Origin: Candidatus Dormiibacterota bacterium
GTDB lineage: Bacteria > Chloroflexota > Dormibacteria > Aeolococcales > Aeolococcaceae
Direction: 5' to 3'
Length of the DNA stretch: 62,742 nt
Assembly (NCBI GenBank): GCA_003153125.1
Contig: PLWW01000023.1
Location: 1 to 62,742, forward strand
Shown here: piece after piece, positions 56,968 through 62,742 of the stretch
Position numbering within the stretch: the stretch's first letter is position 1
How the letters are laid out: the number at the start of each line of letters is the position of its first letter
Notes under the pieces: model-generated
Told to the model about the DNA's origin: nothing
Seen by the model: only the letters and a program-made list of their open reading frames with translations
Database searches by the model: none
Translations under genes and position numbers: made by a program

Positions 56968-58041
56968 ATGATCCGGGCCCGCCTCGACGGCCGTCTCCTG
57001 CCCGACGTCCATGAGGTCTCCGACCTCGACCAGGTACACCCGGCTGCTGGCCAGCTGCTCTGGGTTTTCTGCGAGGCGCCGGCCGTGGCCGAGGTCCACG
57101 CCATCGCCGCACGTTTCGATGTTCACCCGCTGGCCGTCGAGGACCTGCTCAACAGCAACCAGCGACCCAAGCTCGACGACTACGGACACCAGTTGTTCAT
57201 CGTGCTCTTCGGCGCCGTTCCCTCTGACGACGGCAGCATCGGTCTCGCCGAGGTGCACTTCCTGGTGGGCGACGGCTACCTCGTGACGGTCACCAGCGCC
57301 CACGTGCCCGCCCTTGACGCTCTCGAGCAGCAACTCGACCTTCGCAGCGAGCTGGCGGCGTGTGCTCCCGACATGCTGCTCTACCGCGTCTGTGATGCCC
57401 TCGTGGACAGCGTGTTCCCGCTGCTCGACCACATCGGCCAGCAGATCGACGACGTCGAGGACTCGGTGCTCCAGAACCCCGACCGGGCCACGCTGCGCGC
57501 GATCTTCGAATTGAAGCGAGACCTTCTCACCCTCCGCCACATCACCGGCCCCCAGCGCGACCTGTTGCAGTCACTGACGTCGCCGCGCACCGAACGAGTC
57601 GGCAAGGACACGCAGCTGTACCTCCGCGACGTCTACGACCACACGGTGCGCATCGTCGATGAGGTCGACACATTCCGCGACCTGCTCAGCGGCTCCCTCG
57701 ACGCGTATCTCACGTCCATCTCCAACCGTCTCGGCGAGCAGACGCGGCGGCTGACCGTCGTTGCCACCATCTTCCTTCCATTGACATTCCTCACCGGCTT
57801 CTTCGGGATGAACTTCGCTTTTCTGGTGGGCCACATCGCCAGCACGCAGTCGTTCTTCCTCGGCCTGTCGCTCATGGCAGTGTCGGTGCCCACGCTGGTG
57901 TTCATTGTGACCCGGCTCAACCGGCGCGCCGACCCGCTGCCGACGGAACACACGCATCGGGGGCGGATTCGGATCAGCAGGTCAGCGCCGAGCGCCGGGC
58001 CGACCGTCGCCGACGGCAGTGGGAAAGCGATCCAACCGTAG
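56968..58041 (+). CDS. corA: CorA-family magnesium/cobalt transporter
   Basis: A 357-residue CorA. A soluble N-terminal domain with the long stalk helix is followed by two membrane helices near the C-terminus (about 264-284 and 292-312). The first ends in the pore motif GMN (280-282) in TGFFGMNF. A 40-residue Arg/Ser-rich tail follows the second helix, longer than usual. Divalent-metal uptake (Mg2+, Co2+ or Zn2+) is expected. It is divergent from kdpE. Confidence 0.92.
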   Translation: MIRARLDGRLLPDVHEVSDLDQVHPAAGQLLWVFCEAPAVAEVHAIAARFDVHPLAVEDLLNSNQRPKLDDYGHQLFIVLFGAVPSDDGSIGLAEVHFLVGDGYLVTVTSAHVPALDALEQQLDLRSELAACAPDMLLYRVCDALVDSVFPLLDHIGQQIDDVEDSVLQNPDRATLRAIFELKRDLLTLRHITGPQRDLLQSLTSPRTERVGKDTQLYLRDVYDHTVRIVDEVDTFRDLLSGSLDAYLTSISNRLGEQTRRLTVVATIFLPLTFLTGFFGMNFAFLVGHIASTQSFFLGLSLMAVSVPTLVFIVTRLNRRADPLPTEHTHRGRIRISRSAPSAGPTVADGSGKAIQP

Positions 58042-58054
58042 CGCCCGGCGACGA

Positions 58055-58252
58055 TCAATCCGGTGTGAGTCGCCACGGCGCGCCAACAGCCGCTTCGACC
58101 TCCTCGAGAAGTTCGCGGGATGCCTCCGACTCGAGGCACGTTGCGGCCTCGATCACCACCCGGTGGAGCAGTCCGCGCAGGCTGGCAATCTCATCCTGCG
58201 ACCGCACAAGCTGCCGTCGCAGATCGTCCGTAGTGTGATCGACTGCGGCCAT
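58055..58252 (-). CDS. small coiled-coil protein, unknown
   Basis: A 65-residue mostly helical protein. Residues 8-30 (DDLRRQLVRSQDEIASLRGLL) form a heptad-like coil, and the rest is amphipathic with one Cys. A strong GAGGAGG lies 8 nt before ATG 58252, supporting the start. It is convergent with corA. No family recognised. Confidence 0.6.
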   Translation of the reverse strand: MAAVDHTTDDLRRQLVRSQDEIASLRGLLHRVVIEAATCLESEASRELLEEVEAAVGAPWRLTPD

Positions 58253-58328
58253 CGTCTCTGCCTCCTCGGGATCCGGTCATCTGGACATGGTGGCACCGTC
58301 CGGGGAAACCACGTCTGTCGCCGCGTGA

Positions 58329-58334
58329 TAGGGT
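58329..58334 (+). promoter_or_regulatory. extended -10 promoter of the amidase gene
   Basis: TGATAGGGT has the TGn extension and TAGGGT hexamer. Transcription would start near 58341, giving a leader of about 34 nt with GGAG before the ATG at 58375. Confidence 0.45.
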
Positions 58335-58374
58335 GCCGCTGCGCCCGAACCCAGCCACCGGAGACCACAACTCG

Positions 58375-59589
58375 ATGACTGTCGGTAGGCCAGGCATCGA
58401 CGCCGTCGGACCGAAGACGAGCGCGTTCGTTCCTCACGACCTGCGTGCCCCCATTCCGGCGATCGGCAGCGGACCGCTGTCCGGCCTCAGCGCTGTAGTG
58501 AAGGACGTCTTCGACATCGCCGGAGAACGTGCTGGCGGCGGTAGCCCCGAGTGGCTCGCCGACGCTGCGCCTGCGGCGTCGACAGCACCCGCACTTCTCC
58601 AGCTGCTCAACGCCGGCGCGACCATCGTCGGCAAGACTGTGTGCGACGAATTTGTGTACAGCGTCACCGGCGCCAACGCGCACTACGGCACGCCGGTCAA
58701 TCCGCGTGCCCCCGATCGCCTCCCCGGCGGGTCGTCGAGCGGCTCGGCAAGCGCGATGGCGGCCGGTGCCTGCGACTTCGCGCTTGGCACCGACACGGGC
58801 GGCTCGGTGCGGGTGCCCGCCGCGTTGTGTGGTGTGTTCGGGATCCGAACCTCACATGGCCGGGTGCCGATCGGTGGTGTGCTCCCCATGGCGCCGTCCT
58901 TCGACTCGGTCGGCTGGTTCGCTGCGAGTGCCGGCGTGCTGCGACGGGTTGGCGATCATCTCCTCGGCCCCGGGCGTGTTGCCGCGACCATCGATCGAGT
59001 TCTCCTTGCGACCGATCTCCTGGATTCAGCTGACCCAGAGGTGGAGGCGGGTGTCCAGCAATTCGTGTCGCGATTGCACCGCGACCTTCCCCAACCCGAG
59101 GAGATCGCTCTCTCCGATGGGGCCATCTCCGACTGGGTCGAGTGCTTCCGGGTCGTCCAGGCATTCGAAACCTGGCTGACGTTCGGAGATTGGATCACGG
59201 CCAACGCTCCCCAACTCGGCCCGGGTATCGACGAGCGTATGCGCTACGCGGCGGCCGTCACGGCTGACCAGGTCGCGCAGGCACGCTCGCTGCGCGACGT
59301 GATCAGGAAGCGGTTGAACGATGTTGTGAGGCCCGGGACCATCGTTCTCATGCCGACGGTGGCCTGCATCGCGCCGCGGTTGGACGCATCGGCGGAGGAC
59401 CTGCAGCGGTTCCGCAGCCGCACCATGGCATATACATGCGTCGCCGGCCTGGGAGCCCTGCCGCAGGTGTCTGTGCCAATCGGTCTCGCGGGCGGTGCGC
59501 CCATCGCAATGTCGATGCTGTCATGGGCCGGCGGCGACGAAGACGTCCTGGATGCGGCGGCTCGCATCGCCGTCCACTGCGCACCCTGA
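58375..59589 (+). CDS. amidase signature family enzyme
   Basis: A 404-residue amidase with the Ser-cisSer-Lys triad: Lys43 in VVKDVFDIAG, the Ser cluster in PGGSSSGSASA (117-127) and nucleophile Ser144 in TDTGGSVRVPA. These are the hallmarks of the family (GatA, AtzF, FAAH). It lacks a GatB or GatC neighbour and is shorter than GatA, so it is a stand-alone amidase of unknown substrate. GGAG about 12 nt before ATG 58375 supports the start. Confidence 0.87.
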   Translation: MTVGRPGIDAVGPKTSAFVPHDLRAPIPAIGSGPLSGLSAVVKDVFDIAGERAGGGSPEWLADAAPAASTAPALLQLLNAGATIVGKTVCDEFVYSVTGANAHYGTPVNPRAPDRLPGGSSSGSASAMAAGACDFALGTDTGGSVRVPAALCGVFGIRTSHGRVPIGGVLPMAPSFDSVGWFAASAGVLRRVGDHLLGPGRVAATIDRVLLATDLLDSADPEVEAGVQQFVSRLHRDLPQPEEIALSDGAISDWVECFRVVQAFETWLTFGDWITANAPQLGPGIDERMRYAAAVTADQVAQARSLRDVIRKRLNDVVRPGTIVLMPTVACIAPRLDASAEDLQRFRSRTMAYTCVAGLGALPQVSVPIGLAGGAPIAMSMLSWAGGDEDVLDAAARIAVHCAP

Positions 59590-59609
59590 CGCCTCGCAGA
59601 CCCTGAACG

Positions 59610-59615
59610 TATACT
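59610..59615 (+). promoter_or_regulatory. -10 element before the membrane protein gene
   Basis: TATACT lies 94 bp before the GTG at 59709, implying a leader of roughly 87 nt. The leader was scanned for structure; nothing distinct was seen. Confidence 0.4.
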
Positions 59616-59708
59616 CGGCTGCCTGCGGGGGAGCCTTGGTCATTGACGGCGGCCTGTTCGCAGGGCTGCGCCGGCGGGCCGAGCTAACCCGCGTCAGGAG
59701 GAGCGATC

Positions 59709-60434
59709 GTGACGGTCCTGGCAGTGTTGATACCGGTTGCAGTCGTTGGGCTGGTCATCTGGATCATCGTGGGGATGAAGCAGCGCGCGGCGGAACCATT
59801 CACCCTGGCCAGTGCCACCGCCCTGTACGCACATCTCATGATCATCATCACTGCGACCGCGGCGCTCTGCGGCGGCGTCCTCGTGGTGAAGGTCCTCGCT
59901 GGATTCATCAACATCAACTATTCGTATTCCGCAGGGTTCTTCTCCGGGTCGTCGGGAACCCTTTGTCCGACGGGAGCGCCGGCAGGTGCCTGCACCGCGC
60001 CGCCCCAACCCGACTTCACCCCACAGCGGACTCAAGACCTGGTACTGGGTCTCACCCTGGTCATCGTCGGCGTCGCCGCCGCCTTTGCGCACAGGGCGCT
60101 CGCCCAGGCGCTCAGGAGTTCGCCAGGTGGTCGCCCTGTGTGGGTGGAGCGGGGTGCGGCCATCGCTTTCACCGCCCTCTATGGATTCGGTGCACTCTTT
60201 GGCCTGATCGCTGGGGCCTCCGCACTGATCAGCTATTTCGTCGTCCCCGGGTCGCCCATATCTGGGTACACGAATACCTTTCCGATCACGTCGGGAGGGC
60301 AGCCGTTCGGTGACCTCGTGGGCGCCGCCGTCCTCTTCATTCCAGCCTGGGCGGTCGTATCACTCTCCCTGCGTCGCTCGTTGAAATCGAGTGCCCTTCT
60401 TCCACCGCCGGCGACAGGTCCGGTGATGTCGTGA
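59709..60434 (+). CDS. four-helix membrane protein, unknown
   Basis: A 241-residue protein with predicted helices near residues 2-22, 40-65, 110-130 and 153-180, and a further hydrophobic stretch around 205-222. A Cys-containing outer loop (about 84-95) could carry a disulfide. A clear AGGAGG site lies 6 nt before GTG 59709. No transporter or enzyme motif recognised. The 217 bp after it, up to the convergent cyclase gene, show no gene. Confidence 0.65.
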   Translation: MTVLAVLIPVAVVGLVIWIIVGMKQRAAEPFTLASATALYAHLMIIITATAALCGGVLVVKVLAGFININYSYSAGFFSGSSGTLCPTGAPAGACTAPPQPDFTPQRTQDLVLGLTLVIVGVAAAFAHRALAQALRSSPGGRPVWVERGAAIAFTALYGFGALFGLIAGASALISYFVVPGSPISGYTNTFPITSGGQPFGDLVGAAVLFIPAWAVVSLSLRRSLKSSALLPPPATGPVMS

Positions 60435-60651
60435 GTGTGGCGGTAGCCGGCAGCGCCTGACTTCGAGGTCGTGGAGGAGTTCGGCAGGTCGCCTGGCGGT
60501 TCTGCGGTGAGCGGACTCGATGGTGACGGGTCGTGACGGAAGGTGTGCGACCAGCGCTCGTCAGTCGTGTGAGCGGTCCATCGCGCGAGGACCTCACAAT
60601 GGCCGCAGCGCCGTGCCTCCTAGCCAGGTGCCGCGCTGTTCGTATGACAGA

Positions 60652-61701
60652 CTAGGCTGTCGAGCGTGCACCTCGTTCCCGCTTGCCTCGACATATCGCA
60701 CGGTCCGCGGAACTCAGAAGTGCCTGGAGATCGCTCCCGGCCTCGGGGTATGCCGCGACCCCAATGGTTGCGCCCACGACTGCCAATTGTCCTGCGACTC
60801 TGACAGGGCTTGTGATCGTGCGCTGCAGCTTTCTTGCTAACGCGGATGCCGACTCGTCGGTTGCCCCGGCGAGCAGGATCATGAATTCGTCGCCACCCCA
60901 TCGCGCCACCGTGTCGGACTCGCGCACCGCCTCCAGCAAGCGCCCCGAGATCTGCTGAAGAACGACGTCGCCGCCACCATGACCGAGGCTGTCGTTCACA
61001 ACCTTGAAACCGTCGAGATCTATGGCCAATATTGCAAACGTGGTTCCTGCGCGTTTGGAGACGAGCACTGCCTGATTGATGCGGTCATAGAGCAGCACAC
61101 GGTTAGGTAACCCGGTGAGGTGGTCATGGAGCGACACGTGAAGAAGCGCTTCTCGCTCCGCGGCCAGCTCGCGTGTGAGCTCATCCATACGCTGGTCGAA
61201 GGCGCGCGCGACTTCGACCAGGCTGGCGTCGAAGCTCACCCGCACGGCGTTGAGCGCGTCGGAGAGGACGCTGCGGGGGGTCCTGAGGCGTAAAGCTTCC
61301 TCACGAAGTATCTCGACGATCGTGTCGCGCCAGATCAGATGCGCCCTTGTCAAGTTGACGGTCGACTGCTGGAGCGAGGCAGCCAGGTCGCCGCGGTCGG
61401 CGATGTAGAGCATCTCCTCAGGCGAGACCGGCACCCGATAGGCGATCCAGCGCGCCGTCATGACCGTGGCGAGCCAGTTGATGCCTCGCGACCGCTCGAC
61501 GTACTTCGCGTCGGGAGGCCGACCGACCCAGCCGTAGTGCGCGGCGCGTGAGCTACAGAGGTCCCAGCAGTCTTCAGCTCGGAGAGCGAGGGCGAAGCCC
61601 AAAGCTTGACCGGCATCGGGTGCTGGACGCGTCACCTCGCGGCTTTCAGCCTGGCTCGCGGGCCGACTGGACAATGGGGGAGACGGCTCCACGGACGTCA
61701 T
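60652..61701 (-). CDS. diguanylate cyclase with N-terminal sensor-like domain
   Basis: A 349-residue protein with a C-terminal GGDEF domain. The active site GGDEF (269-273) is intact, and the inhibitory I-site RESD (260-263) sits five residues before it, so c-di-GMP synthesis with product inhibition is likely. HDHLTGLPNR opens the domain. The N-terminal 160 residues are helical with a mid-region that resembles RsbR or PucR-type sensor domains, but the match is by eye. A coiled linker covers 165-190. On the minus strand TAGGAT leads to a possible leaderless GTG at 61692, three codons in; the ATG at 61701 overlaps that -10. Confidence 0.9.
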   Translation of the reverse strand: MTSVEPSPPLSSRPASQAESREVTRPAPDAGQALGFALALRAEDCWDLCSSRAAHYGWVGRPPDAKYVERSRGINWLATVMTARWIAYRVPVSPEEMLYIADRGDLAASLQQSTVNLTRAHLIWRDTIVEILREEALRLRTPRSVLSDALNAVRVSFDASLVEVARAFDQRMDELTRELAAEREALLHVSLHDHLTGLPNRVLLYDRINQAVLVSKRAGTTFAILAIDLDGFKVVNDSLGHGGGDVVLQQISGRLLEAVRESDTVARWGGDEFMILLAGATDESASALARKLQRTITSPVRVAGQLAVVGATIGVAAYPEAGSDLQALLSSADRAICRGKRERGARSTA

Positions 61702-61923
61702 CCTATCCGGATCACGACGGGCGATCAGAGCCGCGGTGAGGAGCGTGACCCCGTGTGTGACAAGTCTTCACGCATGGAGCGACAGCCGCGTGGATCCGTT
61801 ACAGCGGCCATGAGGCGGGCAGCCGCGACTGAGCGATGTTACTCGCGGTGCGTCGGCATCCTGCGACCACGCGCTGACCCGCAATACTCGCAACGCAAGT
61901 AATCCTTACGGTATAAGAGAATT
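61702..61923. other. non-coding gap between cyclase gene and tRNA
   Basis: This 222-bp gap shows no convincing gene on either strand. It holds the cyclase promoter at its left end and the tRNA-Ser 3' flank at its right end. No clear terminator was seen after the tRNA. Confidence 0.5.
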
Positions 61924-62013
<90 letters not shown>

Positions 62014-62040
62014 GCGCAGTCACGCGCTCTCCGATCCGCC

Positions 62041-62580
62041 TTAGGCGGCCTCATCGCCGCACGAACCGACGAGCTGGTCGGCCAGCTCACCAAGGCGGCT
62101 AATGTCGGTCTTGATGAGTACCACGGCATTGGTGGCCGTGGACGCGCGCACCACCCGTTCGTCGTTGGCCGGCAGCGCGGTGAGCAGCACCAGCGGGATC
62201 TCGCGCAACGCCGGCGACGAACGCACGGCTGCGCAGACGGCCAGGCCGTCCTCCTCGGGCATGTTCACGTCTGTGATCACCAGGGCGGGGTTGAGGGAGA
62301 GCAGCATCTCGATCGCGGCGCGGCCGTCCGCGGCGGTCACCACGTTGTGGCCGTGCTTGACCAGGAGCAGACGCCCGAGCTCGCGGATGTCCGGATCGTC
62401 GTCGGCGAAGAGCACCGTGGCCAGTGACGCGTCCTCCGTTCCCATCCATGAGGAGCACATCCGAACCACCCGGTCCGCCCTTCCGGTGCTGGCGATGCGG
62501 TCCTCGCGGACCTGTTGTAGCAGGTCACCCAGCTCCTCCGGCAGGAACCTGAAGGCGACGCCAACGTCGCGGCCTATCAC
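62041..62580 (-). CDS. stand-alone receiver-domain protein
   Basis: A response-regulator receiver with no DNA-binding domain. It has FADDDPDIREL, VITDVNMPEEDGLAV with the phospho-acceptor Asp, LLTALPANDE and the C-terminal KTDISRLGEL with the switch Lys. GTG 62580 gives 179 residues with a 50-residue N-terminal extension of unknown type; ATG 62460 or 62445 would give a bare receiver. It lies 14 bp after the DinB-like gene on the same strand. Its output partner is not visible. Confidence 0.8.
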   Translation of the reverse strand: MIGRDVGVAFRFLPEELGDLLQQVREDRIASTGRADRVVRMCSSWMGTEDASLATVLFADDDPDIRELGRLLLVKHGHNVVTAADGRAAIEMLLSLNPALVITDVNMPEEDGLAVCAAVRSSPALREIPLVLLTALPANDERVVRASTATNAVVLIKTDISRLGELADQLVGSCGDEAA

Positions 62581-62594
62581 ACCGGCCGCGGCGG

Positions 62595-62742
62595 TCAGCG
62601 CACCAGCGCCTCGAGCTGAACAGCATGCTGCTCGAGGTGGCCGACGAGGAATTCATCCACGATCCCGGGCAGCTCCATCGTCCCGAAGGTGCTGTGCTGG
62701 CCGCGAGCCGTCCACGCCTCGGCATCGAGCCCGAGAAGAGAC
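62595..62742 (-). CDS. DinB-like protein (C-terminal fragment)
   Basis: The last 48 codons before the stop at 62595 are in the window; the gene starts beyond the right edge. The fragment reads LGLDAEAWTARGQHSTFGTM then ELPGIVDEFLVGHLEQHAVQ, which resembles the end of DinB/YfiT-type four-helix metal proteins. The call is tentative since only one helix and the last conserved His region are seen. Confidence 0.5.
   Translation of the reverse strand, partial: SLLGLDAEAWTARGQHSTFGTMELPGIVDEFLVGHLEQHAVQLEALVR

Overview
The window is a gene-dense, very G+C-rich stretch of bacterial chromosome with frequent GTG starts, mostly TGA/TAG stops and many 4-bp ATGA/GTGA gene overlaps. Gene content (argCJBD-R-GH with ArgR, coaX, PstSCAB/PhoU, a Kdp operon with tiny membrane peptides, GH15 glucoamylase-like enzyme, many apparently leaderless starts) points to Terrabacteria on the Actinomycetota/Chloroflexota side. 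A soil lineage such as Dormibacterota would fit, but this is an impression and not a proof. No phage, insertion sequence, CRISPR array or rRNA was seen; one tRNA-Ser is present.

Layout. 1-2300 (mostly minus): edge of an MFS exporter with its TetR repressor, a YdeI-like protein, and an orphan ParA with a small overlapping partner. 2353-5214: a TPR protein and a GH15 enzyme. 5223-13010: arginine cluster argC-J-B-D-R-G-H (no argF) behind a perfect ARG-box palindrome. 13027-19565: metallophosphoesterase, FAD oxidoreductase, zinc-ribbon protein, DegV, ROK kinase, then divergent coaX, dus and a small membrane protein. 19566-19964: a 399-bp non-coding gap with a tandem hairpin array. 19965-25577: greA, lysS, serS, thioesterase, CYTH protein and amine oxidase.

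25552-38918 is a phosphate and polyphosphate island: pstS-pstC-pstA-phoR, then pstB-phoU-phoB, a glycerophosphodiesterase-like gene, and the divergent pair ppk-(CYTH/CHAD)-sixA and ppx. Three sites with (N)NAAC repeated every 11 bp look like Pho boxes and lie before pstS, pstB and the phosphodiesterase gene, which would tie these units to the PhoR/PhoB system encoded between them.

38973-45855 holds a second ROK kinase, a propeller-type lipoprotein, BioY, YceI, an MBL-rhodanese sulfur enzyme and a YeiH-type exporter. 45925-58041 holds a two-component system, a KdpD kinase half on the plus strand, and convergent to it the kdpE-(113 aa)-(28 aa)-kdpF-A-B-C-kdpD' operon on the minus strand. In kdpD' the sensor domain is internally duplicated and has no kinase, so KdpD is split over two opposed transcripts that overlap at their 3' ends. 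CorA lies beyond kdpE. 58055-62742 holds a small coiled-coil protein, an amidase, a membrane protein, a diguanylate cyclase, tRNA-Ser(UGA), a receiver-domain protein and the end of a DinB-like gene.

The main things to follow up are the split and duplicated KdpD, the Pho-box set, the recurrent TANNNT-6-to-9-nt-start-codon arrangement (leaderless mRNAs), the hairpin array before greA, and the orphan ParA with its small partner.
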